Source of the DNA: Ottowia sp.
GTDB taxonomy: Bacteria > Pseudomonadota > Gammaproteobacteria > Burkholderiales > Burkholderiaceae_C
Assembly (NCBI GenBank): GCA_023228705.1
Contig: JALOAS010000008.1
Coordinates: 1 to 55,823, forward strand
Length of the DNA: 55,823 nt
Reading direction: 5' to 3'
Part shown: in pieces, positions 10,062 through 18,454 of the stretch
How positions within the stretch are numbered: position 1 is the first letter of the stretch
Layout: each line of letters begins with the position of its first letter
Made by a program: the position numbers and the translations under genes
Notes under the pieces: generated by a model
Seen by the model: the letters and a program-made list of their open reading frames with translations, nothing else
What the model was told of the DNA's origin: nothing
Databases searched by the model: none

Positions 10062-10664
10062 ATGCCAAAGGCAGTTCACTGGCGCGGCGGGGTGGGAGAC
10101 CGCTGGATGGTGCAGCCACTGGCCAGGTTGTCGCGCAGCCGGGCCAACCTGTGGCTGGGCTTGGGCTGCGACTGGCTTGCCGCCTGCCTGCTTTGCGGCG
10201 CTGCGCTTGCGCACGGCGGCTTGGCGGCCCCGGCAGCGCTGCTCATCGTGCCGCTGGGCCTGCTGATGTTCAGCTTCGTGGAGTACGCGGCGCACCGCTG
10301 GCTTTTTCACGGGCGCACCGGCCCGCTGCGGGCCGGCCACGCCCGCCATCACCGCAACCCGGCCGGCTACGATGCGCTGCCGTTCTTCCTGCCGCCGCTC
10401 GTCATGGCCGGGCTTGCCGGGCTGCTGATGCTGGTGTTGCCAACAGCGATGGCGCTGCTGCTGGCCGGTGTGTTCGCCATGGGCTATGCGCTGTACGGTT
10501 CCAGCCACGTCATCCTGCACGCGCGGCGCTTTCGCACGCCGCTGCTGGCGCGCTGGCAACGGTTTCACGACGTGCACCACAGTCACCCCGGCAGCAACTT
10601 TGGCGTGACCACCGGCCTGTGGGACTGGCTGCTGGGCACGGAGCAGGGGCGCGGGCGCAAATAG
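10062..10664 (+). CDS. Fatty acid hydroxylase / sterol desaturase family membrane protein
   Basis: A 200-aa integral membrane di-iron enzyme. It has the histidine clusters of the family: HRWLFH, HARHHR and HDVHHSH, separated by hydrophobic segments (LIVPLGLLMFSFVEYAA; LAGLLMLVLPTAMALLLAGVFAMGYALYG). These His residues are expected to bind two irons for O2-dependent hydroxylation of a lipid acyl chain. The substrate is unknown. The ATG at 10062 follows GGGGAG. Its 3' end converges on the RES toxin gene. Confidence 0.78.
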   Translation: MPKAVHWRGGVGDRWMVQPLARLSRSRANLWLGLGCDWLAACLLCGAALAHGGLAAPAALLIVPLGLLMFSFVEYAAHRWLFHGRTGPLRAGHARHHRNPAGYDALPFFLPPLVMAGLAGLLMLVLPTAMALLLAGVFAMGYALYGSSHVILHARRFRTPLLARWQRFHDVHHSHPGSNFGVTTGLWDWLLGTEQGRGRK

Positions 10665-10756
10665 GGCAACGGTCTGGTGCGCCGCGCGGCGCGGGTGCCT
10701 GCGCCGGGGTGCTGCCGGGCGGAACGCTGCGCGGGGTTTTCTTGTGGCGTGCAGCG

Positions 10757-11206
10757 TCAGCGCAGCAGGCGCTGGTCGAACCAGAACGGCTCGTCGGCTT
10801 CGGCCAGGTGCGTGGCGGCCTGCGGATGCGCGGGGTTGATCAGGTAGTTGGTTGCCCGCGGCACCAGCGCCGAGGGCACGCCGAGCAGGAGTGCGCTGCC
10901 ACCGTCCAGCCATTGGCTGCCCATCGCGCGGCAGGTAACCTCGTTGGCCTGCCAGCCGTCAGGGAGCGCCGTCTTGTCCAGTGCCTGCTTGATCGCGCCC
11001 GGGGTGACCGTGATGCACAGGAGTCGCAGCGTCGTCGGAACGTCGGCCAAGCTCAGGTTCAGGTGCGCGAGCGACTCCAGCACGGCCAGTGCGGGGTGTT
11101 CGGCAGCGTAGGCGACGCGGCGTGGCCGGTTGTGCCAGCGCCCGCTGACCAGGGTTCCGCCGAACCCGTCGAGGCCGGGGTGCGCCGTCAGCCGCCACAG
11201 GCGCAT
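10757..11206 (-). CDS. RES-domain toxin (type II toxin-antitoxin)
   Basis: A 149-aa RES protein. The family hallmark is seen early: MRLWRLTAHPGLDGFGG, then SGRWHN and VVYAAEHPALAVLESLAHL-like text (here RVAYAAEHPALAVLESL). R, E and S of these strings are the residues that name the domain. Characterised RES toxins degrade or consume NAD+ (for example MbcT, and ParT which modifies a metabolic enzyme). The activity of this one is inferred from family. The ATG overlaps the antitoxin stop codon (TGATG), the usual antitoxin-first order. Confidence 0.85.
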   Translation of the reverse strand: MRLWRLTAHPGLDGFGGTLVSGRWHNRPRRVAYAAEHPALAVLESLAHLNLSLADVPTTLRLLCITVTPGAIKQALDKTALPDGWQANEVTCRAMGSQWLDGGSALLLGVPSALVPRATNYLINPAHPQAATHLAEADEPFWFDQRLLR

Positions 11207-11730
11207 CAAAAAACGCCGTATCGTGTGCGCAACAGTTTGTTTTCCACGATTCTGGCGCCGACTTCGTAGGCGCACAGCTGCAGCGGCGAGATGGCGGCTG
11301 CGCCGCGGACGTAATCCGCGGGACGCGCGAACCAGTTGCGTGCCTGTTCCTCGTTGCCGAACAGGTCCATGGCGCGCGCCAGCACGCGCGTCACGCGCAG
11401 CGCTTTTTCCGATTCGGATTCCGACAACACGCCCTCCGCGGCGCGCCGGCGCAGGCTGCTGCGCGAGCCTATGACTTGCTCGCCCCCCGCAGGTAGGCTG
11501 CGGGTGAGCCGGTTGAATGCACGCATGGGGACGCCTGCCTGCTGCAGCCGCAGGATATCCTGCTCCGAGCGCAGCGGCACGCCGATCAGCTCGCCCATGG
11601 TGGTGTAGACGCTGTGGGGCGCCGCCGGGCCGGATGCGGCGGCCTTGCCGGTAACCTGAACCCTGGCGCGGCCGCTTGCTTGCCCGCGCTTGCCCGCCGG
11701 CGCCGGGCGAAAGAGTGTCGTGCTGGTCAT
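11206..11730 (-). CDS. Antitoxin Xre/MbcA/ParS-like, partner of the RES toxin
   Basis: A 174-aa antitoxin. The C-terminal half carries the MbcA/ParS/Xre toxin-binding domain: SESEKALRVTRVLARAMDLFGNEEQARNWFARP, with a closing ISPLQLCAYEVGARIVENKLLRTRYGVF in family style. The central region (residues 60-110) resembles the Xre-like helix-turn-helix. The N-terminal 50 residues are low-complexity and basic. The ATG at 11730 gives a family-like length; open frame continues upstream without clear coding signal. It should bind both the RES toxin and its own promoter. Confidence 0.82.
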   Translation of the reverse strand: MTSTTLFRPAPAGKRGQASGRARVQVTGKAAASGPAAPHSVYTTMGELIGVPLRSEQDILRLQQAGVPMRAFNRLTRSLPAGGEQVIGSRSSLRRRAAEGVLSESESEKALRVTRVLARAMDLFGNEEQARNWFARPADYVRGAAAISPLQLCAYEVGARIVENKLLRTRYGVF

Positions 11731-11739
11731 GTCTGCTCC

Positions 11740-11772
11740 ATTTGAGCGCATTTTAGCGCCATTTGGGCATTG
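11740..11772 (-). promoter_or_regulatory. Possible autoregulatory operator upstream of the antitoxin gene
   Basis: Just upstream of the antitoxin start the AT-richer stretch has related units: GAGCGCATTTTAGCGC, a partial dyad, flanked by CATTTGAG and CATTTGGG. Such repeats next to an Xre-type antitoxin fit an operator, but there is no direct evidence. Confidence 0.3.
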
Positions 11773-11877
11773 CTGCCGAGGTGACTGTGGTGCACTTTGT
11801 GAAACCCCCCGCCAGCGCAGGCGCGCGCCGCTTTCCACGGAACAAACCGCAACGCGAAAGCAAACGGGGGTGAAGGT

Positions 11878-13275
11878 TCAGGGCAAGATGACGGTTGCAA
11901 GGGCTTCAGCAAGAAACGGGCTGCTGCCAATCCCCACCCCGATGAGCGCACCGGCACAGAGCACGACCACGGCATGGCTAGACAGACCCAAGGTCGCCGG
12001 CGGGGCGCCCGGCGGGTCAGCGAAATACATCGGCGCGATGACGCGGGCATAGTAGAACAGCGACACGACCGTGTTCAGCACCGCCGCCAACGCCAGCCAC
12101 GCATAGCCGCCGTCTATTGTGACCAGGAACAGTCCCAGCTTTCCCACGAACCCGATCAGCGGCGGAATGCCCACCAGCGACAGGAAAGCGACGATCAGCG
12201 CCGCTGCCATCGCGGGCCGGGTGCGCGCCAGCCCCGCGTAACCGGACAGGGCGGTGCGCCCGCGCAGTTGCGCGACGACGGCAAACGCGGTGACGTTGGC
12301 CAGCGCATAGGCGGCGAGGAACCAGATCAGCCAGGGCAGCGCGCCGGGTGCGAGATCGGCCACCGCCACGGCCATCAGCGCGTAGCCTGATTGCGACACC
12401 GAGGACCAGCCGATCAGGCGCCGCACGTCCGTCTGCCAGAGTGCGGCGAGGTTGCCCAGGCTCATCGTCGCCACCGACAGCGCCGCGATCAGCGGGCGCA
12501 GCATCTCAGCATCGGGAAAGAGATGCACGAGGCGGTACAGTGCCAGCGCCGCGCCGATCTTGGGCACCACGGTCAGGAAGGCCGCCGCCGGCACCGGCGC
12601 ACCTTCGGCGACGTCGGGCACCCAGGCATGACCCGGCAGCGCGCCCAGCTTGAACGCAAGGCCGCTGACGATCAGCGCAAGGCCCGTCAACGCCAGGGGT
12701 GACGAGACATCCAGCCCTTTCAATCCCGCGTAGTCGCTGGTTCCGGCCATGCCCATCACCAAGATCACGCCGATCACCAGCAGCGCGTTGGCCAGGGCTC
12801 CGATCAGGAAGTATTTCATTCCCGCCTCGACCGACAGCGCCCAGTCGCGGTGCCAGGCGGCCAGCACGTAGCCCGTGACCGACGAGAGCAGCACCGCCAT
12901 GACGAGCTGCAACAGATCCGCCGCGCCCGCCATGGCAATGGCGCCGAGGGCGGAGAAGAGCGTCATGGTGTAGAACTCGCCATGCCGGCGGTCGCGGGCG
13001 AACCAGCGCGGCGCGAGGATCAGGCACAGCGCCGTCGCGACCACGATCATCAGCCGCGCCCAGAGCGTCACGCCGTCGAGCGCCCAGGTGCCCGAGAAGG
13101 TGAGCCGCGCCTCGCTGCGCTGCGCAAATGCCCAGAGCGCTGCCACCGCCAGTGCGGCCAGCGCGGGCGCGAGGCACCAGCCCAGCCTTTGCTGCGGCAG
13201 CACCATCGCCAGCAGCAGTGCCGCGCTGGCGCCTGCGATCAGCGCGATCTCGGGGCCGAGATCGGCGACGGGCAT
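11878..13275 (-). CDS. nuoN: NuoN-like proton-translocating subunit of a complex I-like assembly
   Basis: A 465-aa polytopic membrane protein of the antiporter-like NuoL/M/N family, last gene of the nuo-like operon. It keeps EAGMKYFLIGALANALLVIG with the family Lys (K154), and has the mid-helix PGHAWVPDVAEGAPVPAAAF, the NuoN form of the K-x(5)-H loop. The TMH5 position that normally holds a Glu (GLELLSLPLY in usual NuoN) reads AVLLSSVTGY here, so Leu replaces the acidic residue near position 129. The ATG at 13275 starts one base after the nuoM stop; a GTG at 13284 is an alternative. It would conduct protons or another cation in the membrane arm. Confidence 0.85.
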   Translation of the reverse strand: MPVADLGPEIALIAGASAALLLAMVLPQQRLGWCLAPALAALAVAALWAFAQRSEARLTFSGTWALDGVTLWARLMIVVATALCLILAPRWFARDRRHGEFYTMTLFSALGAIAMAGAADLLQLVMAVLLSSVTGYVLAAWHRDWALSVEAGMKYFLIGALANALLVIGVILVMGMAGTSDYAGLKGLDVSSPLALTGLALIVSGLAFKLGALPGHAWVPDVAEGAPVPAAAFLTVVPKIGAALALYRLVHLFPDAEMLRPLIAALSVATMSLGNLAALWQTDVRRLIGWSSVSQSGYALMAVAVADLAPGALPWLIWFLAAYALANVTAFAVVAQLRGRTALSGYAGLARTRPAMAAALIVAFLSLVGIPPLIGFVGKLGLFLVTIDGGYAWLALAAVLNTVVSLFYYARVIAPMYFADPPGAPPATLGLSSHAVVVLCAGALIGVGIGSSPFLAEALATVILP

Positions 13276-13276
13276 C

Positions 13277-14755
13277 TCAGCCACCCCCGAAGGCCAGCGC
13301 CGGGCCCGCCGCGATCATGTCCAGGAGCCAGGCGGGCCAGACGCCGATCAGCACGACCAGCGCCAGCAGCGCGGCGAGGATGCACCCTTCCGTGCGCGTC
13401 AGGTCGGTGAAGCCGTCGAGCGCGGGCGGCCGGTCCCCGAAGAAAATCCGCTGCAGCATGCCCAGGAACAGCGCCGCCGTGACGATCAGGCCCAGCAGGG
13501 CCAGCGCCGCCAGCCATGGCCAGATCGCGAAGGCGCCTATGAAGATCTGCACCTCGGCCACGAAGCTGGCCAGCCCCGGCAGGCCCAGCGAGGCAAAGCT
13601 CGCCAGCCCCATCGCCGCCATCATGCGCGGCGCATTGCCCGCCAGCCCGCCGTAGTGGTCAAGCTCGTAATCCTGCGTACGCGCCCAGAACGCACCCGCG
13701 ATCAGGAACAGCGCGCCGGTGATCAGGCCATGCGCCACCATCTCGACCACTGCGCCGGCCAGCGCCAGGTCGCGCGCGGCCTCGTGCCCGGTGACCGCAG
13801 ATCCCGCCACGGCAATGCCCAGCACCGCGTATCCCATGTGGTTGACCGAGGTATACGCGATGCGTCGCTTGAAATTCTCCTGCGCGAAGGCAACGATACT
13901 GCCCCAGAGGATGGAAATGAGCGCGACGATGCCAATGGCCAGCGCCCAGGCGGCGAAGGTCTCGCGCATCATCTGCATCGCGATGCGCGCCAGGCCGTAG
14001 ACGCCCATCTTGAGCAGCACCCCGGCGAGGATCGCCGAGGCCGGCCCCGGCGCGTCGACATGCGCGGGCGGCAGCCAGGTATGCACCGGAAAGAGCGGCG
14101 TCTTGATGGCGAAGCCGATCACGAAGCCCAGCAGGATCAGCCCCGCGCGAACATCCATCCCCGCCACCGGCTGCAGCGCGATCAACTCGCGCATGTCGAA
14201 CGTCAGCGGATCGGTCATCAGAACCAGCGCGATGATGGCCAGCAGGATCAGCAGCGAGCCGGCAAGCGTGTAGAGAAAGAACTTGAGCGCCGCGCGTTGC
14301 GCCTCGCCGTGCCCCCAGCGGCCGATGAGGAAATACATGCCCACCAGGCTGAGGTCGAAGAACACGTAGAAGAGCAGCAGGTCGAGCGTCAGGAACAGGC
14401 CCAGCGACGCGCCTTCGAGGAACAGGAACCACGCGTAGTATTGGCGTGCGTTCACCTCTCGCTCCATCGGCCAGGCGATGGCGGCGACGAAGAGAAGCCC
14501 GCTCATCAGCGCCACGGGCAGCGACAGGCCGTCGACGCCGACGCGCCAGGCGACGCCGAGCGCCGGAAGCCACGGTGCCTCGGTCACCGCCTGGAACCCG
14601 GCGCCGGGGGTGAAACCCGCCCAGACCACGACCAGTGCCAGCAGCGCCAGCGCCGCCGTGGCGATGGCAATGGCGCGCGACGCGCCTGCCGGCACCGGCG
14701 CAAAGGCCAACAGTGCGGCGGCAGCGAATGGCAGCAGGACGGCCAAAGTCAGCAT
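13277..14755 (-). CDS. nuoM: NuoM-like proton-translocating subunit of a complex I-like assembly
   Basis: A 492-aa antiporter-like subunit. The family core is clear: FLTLDLLLFYVFFDLSLVGMYFLIGRWG, AALKFFLYTLAGSLLILLA, KTPLFPVHTWLPPAHVDAPGPASAILAGVLLKMGVYGLAR. The last string contains the conserved Lys and His of the proton path. The usual TMH5 Glu in FWEMMLVPMYF is Asp here (D134, in VFFDLSLVGMYF). About 14 transmembrane helices are expected. The ATG at 14755 is separated from the nuoL stop by one base and the nuoN gene follows within one base, so the genes are translationally coupled. Confidence 0.9.
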   Translation of the reverse strand: MLTLAVLLPFAAAALLAFAPVPAGASRAIAIATAALALLALVVVWAGFTPGAGFQAVTEAPWLPALGVAWRVGVDGLSLPVALMSGLLFVAAIAWPMEREVNARQYYAWFLFLEGASLGLFLTLDLLLFYVFFDLSLVGMYFLIGRWGHGEAQRAALKFFLYTLAGSLLILLAIIALVLMTDPLTFDMRELIALQPVAGMDVRAGLILLGFVIGFAIKTPLFPVHTWLPPAHVDAPGPASAILAGVLLKMGVYGLARIAMQMMRETFAAWALAIGIVALISILWGSIVAFAQENFKRRIAYTSVNHMGYAVLGIAVAGSAVTGHEAARDLALAGAVVEMVAHGLITGALFLIAGAFWARTQDYELDHYGGLAGNAPRMMAAMGLASFASLGLPGLASFVAEVQIFIGAFAIWPWLAALALLGLIVTAALFLGMLQRIFFGDRPPALDGFTDLTRTEGCILAALLALVVLIGVWPAWLLDMIAAGPALAFGGG

Positions 14756-14756
14756 G

Positions 14757-16652
14757 TCAGGCCTTTCCGAAAATCAGCATCAGGATCGCCAGCAGCGCGC
14801 CAATCCCAAAAATCGCGTAGTAGTGATGCGACAGCCCGGTTTGCAGCCGCCGCGCATCGGCACCACTGCGCCCCGTGATCCGCGCAGCGCCCTCGGGCAG
14901 GCCGTCGCACAACGTTTCCCCGGCGCCATCGCTCCGCCGCGCAACGGCGCGCGTCATGGCGGCAACCTGCCACACGGCCGCGTTGAAAATGTCCCGGTCG
15001 GCCTGCATCGCGCCCCAGGCACGCCGCCCGCCGCGCGCGACATGCCGCGCGCCCGTGGCTGCGCCGCGCGGGATCGCATCCAGCACGGCATCGTCCAGCC
15101 TTGCGGCCAAGGCTGCGAGACGCTCGAAGGGCCGGATGATGCCGCGTTCGATCAGCGCGGGCAGGCCCAGCCAGTCGGCGGCTCGCGGCTCTGGCGCCGT
15201 CTCGCGCCGCGCCAGCGTCAATCCGGCCAGCAGGCCCACGGCAAGCAGCGTCAGCGAGACCGCGATCTCCAGTGGCTTGCCCTCGGGCAGGCGCATGGGC
15301 AGCGTGTCCTGAACAGGGGGTAGCCACAGCAGGCCCAGGCCAAGGCAGGCCAGCGCCAGTGCGCCGAGCGCGGCCATCCCGGACCAGCGCGGTCTTGCCT
15401 TGGGCAAGACATCACCCGGACCATAGGCCAACCACCAGAACCGCGCGGCATACGCGGCGCTGAACGCGCCCGCGACCATCACGGCAAGGCCCAGCCAGAG
15501 GCTTTCATGGCCGGCGGCGGCGGTGATCTGCTCCTTGCTCCAGGCGGCCCCCAGCGGCGGCACGGCGGCCAGCGCCAGTGCCGCCAGCGCGGTCAGCCCG
15601 GCCACCCAGGGCAACGTGCGCAGGAAGCCCATGGCGCGCAGGCGGTAGGTTCCGGCCGCATCGCCGGCGATCCCGGCGGACAGGAACAGCGGCGCCTTGA
15701 GCGCGGCATGGGCGACCTGATGCGCCACGGCCACACCCGGATAGCCCGCGCCGACCGCAACGAACATCAGTCCCAGCTGCGCCGAGGTCGAGGCGGCCAG
15801 CAGCTTTTTGGCATGGCCCTGCATCACCGCCACCGCGCCGCCCGCGAGCGCGGTGGCAAGGCCGAGCGCGATCACAGCACCGCTCCAGCCCGGCGCGCTT
15901 GCCAGCCACGGATGCAGCCGCGCCAGCAGGTACGCCCCCGCCGCCACCATCGTCGCTGCATGGAGCAACGCCGACACGGAGGACGGGCCATCCATCGCGC
16001 GGAAGAGCCAGGGCGCGAACGGTCCCTGTCCTGCCTTGGCCCCGGCGGCGATCAGCACGCCGAAGGCCGCCAGCGCCAGCGGCAGGCCATCGAGCCGTCC
16101 GAGCGCGGCATAGTCCAGCGCGCCGGCGCCGCGCCACGTTGCCATCAGCGCGAGGAACAGCCCCAGGTCGCCCAGCCGAGTCGTGACGAAGGCATAGCGT
16201 CCCGAGGCCATGGTCGCGTCATCGCGCCAGAGATGCCCGATAAGCGCCCAGGAGCAGAACCCCATGACCTCCCATCCGATCAGCAGCGACAGCAGGTCGG
16301 CGGCCGTGACCGCCAGTTCCATCGCGCCGCAGAAGACCAGCATCAGGCCCAGCAGCCGCGCCAGCCCGCACGCCTCATCGTGCGCGGCGGCAAAGACCAG
16401 GACCGCCAGCGCCACCGCCGGAACGGTGAGCGCCACCGCCGCAGACAGCGGCGTGAGCGCCAGCTGCAACTCAAGCCCCGCGCCCCAGGTGAAGCCGCCC
16501 GTCCAACCCTGCGCGGCGGCCAACACCGCCAGCAGTAGCGTCACCACCGTCGCCCCGCCGGCCATCAGGCCCAGGCGCAGGCGCGATCCATCGCCCCAGG
16601 CCCAGATCGCCAGCCCGGCCAGCGCCGGAAAGAGGGAGAGCGCAAACAGCAT
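14757..16652 (-). CDS. nuoL: NuoL-like proton-translocating subunit of a complex I-like assembly
   Basis: A 631-aa antiporter-like subunit, the usual distal pump. Key regions: ADLLSLLIGWEVMGFCSWALIG, with the TMH5 Glu retained (E128), and KAGQGPFAPWLFRAMDGPSSVSALLHAATMVAAGAYLL (channel Lys and His). The C-terminal tail holds a basic amphipathic stretch and ends RLQTGLSHHYYAIFGIGALLA, matching the end of NuoL after its lateral helix. The lateral-helix region looks shortened and arginine-rich. The ATG at 16652 shares a base with the nuoK stop (TGATG). Confidence 0.9.
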   Translation of the reverse strand: MLFALSLFPALAGLAIWAWGDGSRLRLGLMAGGATVVTLLLAVLAAAQGWTGGFTWGAGLELQLALTPLSAAVALTVPAVALAVLVFAAAHDEACGLARLLGLMLVFCGAMELAVTAADLLSLLIGWEVMGFCSWALIGHLWRDDATMASGRYAFVTTRLGDLGLFLALMATWRGAGALDYAALGRLDGLPLALAAFGVLIAAGAKAGQGPFAPWLFRAMDGPSSVSALLHAATMVAAGAYLLARLHPWLASAPGWSGAVIALGLATALAGGAVAVMQGHAKKLLAASTSAQLGLMFVAVGAGYPGVAVAHQVAHAALKAPLFLSAGIAGDAAGTYRLRAMGFLRTLPWVAGLTALAALALAAVPPLGAAWSKEQITAAAGHESLWLGLAVMVAGAFSAAYAARFWWLAYGPGDVLPKARPRWSGMAALGALALACLGLGLLWLPPVQDTLPMRLPEGKPLEIAVSLTLLAVGLLAGLTLARRETAPEPRAADWLGLPALIERGIIRPFERLAALAARLDDAVLDAIPRGAATGARHVARGGRRAWGAMQADRDIFNAAVWQVAAMTRAVARRSDGAGETLCDGLPEGAARITGRSGADARRLQTGLSHHYYAIFGIGALLAILMLIFGKA

Positions 16653-16957
16653 CAGTGTTTCATCGTCGCCAGGCTTTCGGTCGTGTCCGCCTGCCGCTTG
16701 CGATAAACCGCAACGACGAGGGCAAAGCCCACGGCCATCTCGACCGCCATCACCGCCATGACGATGATCGCCAGAAGCTGTCCCTTGGGCATGCCGCCCA
16801 GGCTGAAGGACCAAAAGCCCATCAACGCCAGGATCGCGCCGTTCAGCATCAGCTCCAGCCCCATCATCAGCATGACGAAACTCTGCTGCGAGAGCGCGCC
16901 GTACAGCCCGATGCCGATCAGCGCGGCGGCAACGATGAGGACGGAAACCAGCGTCAT
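16652..16957 (-). CDS. nuoK: NuoK-like membrane subunit
   Basis: A 101-aa three-helix protein. Both membrane glutamates of NuoK are retained: MLMMGLELMLNGAILAL (TMH2) and MAVMAVEMAVGFALVVAVYR (TMH3). The start is the ATG at 16957, one base after nuoJ ends. In complex I this subunit links the quinone chamber to the antiporter subunits through the chain of buried charges. Confidence 0.92.
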   Translation of the reverse strand: MTLVSVLIVAAALIGIGLYGALSQQSFVMLMMGLELMLNGAILALMGFWSFSLGGMPKGQLLAIIVMAVMAVEMAVGFALVVAVYRKRQADTTESLATMKH

Positions 16958-16958
16958 C

Positions 16959-17564
16959 TCAATGCCCTCCGTGGTGGTGATGATGATGCCCGCCACCGTT
17001 TTCCGGCTTGCGCCCCGCAGGTTCGCCGCCCGGGGTCAGGCCGGGCGGCACCGACCCCGCGTCGGAGTCGCCATAGCGCCCCGAGCGCGCCGACAGCACC
17101 ACCGCGCCAATCATCGTCGCCAGCAATGTCACGCCCGCCGTCTCGAAGATCAGCATGGACGGCCCCAGCAATTCGTGGCCCAGAGCACGCACCACGTCGG
17201 CCCCTTCGGGCACCGGCTGCGACGGCAGGTCCGACAACAGCACCGCCAGCACCAGCCCGCCAAACGCGACGATTCCGGCGGCGATGGAAAACCGGTGCTG
17301 ATGCACCATCATCATCGGGTTCAGCCCGGCGGGGTTCATCATGAACATGACCATGAACAGCGCCATGACCATCATCTCGACCGCCATCATGAAGATCGTG
17401 GCGATGCCGATATAGGGCGCGGCCAGCAAGACCGCGATCAGGCCCACGGCGATGAAGGATACCATCAGCTGGAACGAGGCGCGCACCATGGAATCGACAC
17501 GAAACACGCGCCAGCCGGACCAGATCGCCAGCGCCGAAAACGCAAGGAACAGCACGTTGGTCAT
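16959..17564 (-). CDS. nuoJ: NuoJ-like membrane subunit with His-rich C-terminal tail
   Basis: A 201-aa five-helix protein with the NuoJ core VSFIAVGLIAVLLAAPYIGIA, MAVEMMVMALFMVMFM and a late LFETAGVTLLATMIGAVVLS-like string (IFETAGVTLLATMIGAV). The ATG at 17564 overlaps the nuoH stop (ATGA). The last ~35 residues are not family-like: a Gly/Pro linker then six consecutive His and GGH (16962-16993). The tail could bind a metal ion. It is encoded with mixed CAT/CAC codons, so it is not a simple codon-repeat slip. Confidence 0.9.
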   Translation of the reverse strand: MTNVLFLAFSALAIWSGWRVFRVDSMVRASFQLMVSFIAVGLIAVLLAAPYIGIATIFMMAVEMMVMALFMVMFMMNPAGLNPMMMVHQHRFSIAAGIVAFGGLVLAVLLSDLPSQPVPEGADVVRALGHELLGPSMLIFETAGVTLLATMIGAVVLSARSGRYGDSDAGSVPPGLTPGGEPAGRKPENGGGHHHHHHGGH

Positions 17565-18454
17565 GGCAGCACCGTCACACCCACCAGCGCCAGGTTGGCG
17601 AACGAGAGCGGCAGCAGCACGACCCAGAGCAAGGTCAGCATCCGCGCCGGCGGCATCCGCGCGAAGAAGCGCCCTGCGGCCACAGTCGCGGCCATCACGG
17701 CCAGCGTCTTGAGCAGCAGCCAGAGCGGCCCCGGCAGGACGGGGCCGAGGTGGCCGCCCAGAAAGGCCGTCGCTGCCATGCCTGAGAACGCCACCAGCAT
17801 CGCGGCGCGCGCGAATTGCCACATCGCCAGTGCCGGCCCGCTTTCCTCGGCGCTGGTGCCGCCCGCGAGTTCTGCGCCGTCAGCATAGTCGAACGGCCCG
17901 CGCAGCGTGATCGCCAGCCCCAGCGCCATGAACAGCGGCAGGCCGAGCGGCTGGCGCACCACGTTCCAGAGATCCCGCTGCGCCTCGACCACCGCGAGCA
18001 CCGACAGCGACTGTGCAGGAAGCGCCGCGCCAATCAGCACGAACATCGACAGCAGCATGGCGGGCAGGCCGATGGCCACGTAGCGGTAGGCGCCGATCAG
18101 CGGCAGCGGCGCGTTGGGCGACCAGCCGTGCAGGAAGACGACCACCACCGTCAGCGCCTCGCACGCGCCCCACAGGACAAGGCCGGTGGACAGATCGCTG
18201 GCGACGATTCCCGGCGCCAGCGGCACGACCGACAGGCCAACCAGCGCCAGCGCCAGGTACCAGCCGGGGGCCAGCAGGCGGTTCAGCCGGTCCGGGGCTT
18301 CGGTCGGCGTGTTCGGGCGCAACAGCAGCGCGGCACCGCTTCGCAGCGGGCCGAGAACCGTGGCGCCGCGCCCGGTGCCGATGCGGTCGAAGATGGCGGC
18401 GGTCCAGACCAGCAGCGGCAGCGCCAGCAGCAAGGCGAGGGTGGCGGCGATCAT
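17561..18454 (-). CDS. nuoH: NuoH-like membrane subunit (quinone-chamber subunit)
   Basis: A 297-aa, eight-helix protein, somewhat shorter than usual NuoH (about 320-350). Recognisable parts: FDRIGTGRGATVLGPLRSGAALLL near the N-terminus (NuoH: the R-x-GPNR-x-G..L loop) and the cytoplasmic loop LRGPFDYADGAELAGGTSAEESG, which aligns with the quinone-site loop NRxPFDLPEAEAELVAGYHTEYSG of standard NuoH. The many acidic residues there are partly kept, but the Tyr/His positions are changed. The ATG at 18454 overlaps the upstream gene by 4 bases. In complex I this subunit forms the quinone tunnel with NuoB and NuoD. Confidence 0.86.
   Translation of the reverse strand: MIAATLALLLALPLLVWTAAIFDRIGTGRGATVLGPLRSGAALLLRPNTPTEAPDRLNRLLAPGWYLALALVGLSVVPLAPGIVASDLSTGLVLWGACEALTVVVVFLHGWSPNAPLPLIGAYRYVAIGLPAMLLSMFVLIGAALPAQSLSVLAVVEAQRDLWNVVRQPLGLPLFMALGLAITLRGPFDYADGAELAGGTSAEESGPALAMWQFARAAMLVAFSGMAATAFLGGHLGPVLPGPLWLLLKTLAVMAATVAAGRFFARMPPARMLTLLWVVLLPLSFANLALVGVTVLP

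Noticed and set aside
13088..14878. Long plus-strand frame opposite nuoM
   Set aside because: Arg/Gln/His-rich antisense shadow of a membrane protein gene, no recognisable family.
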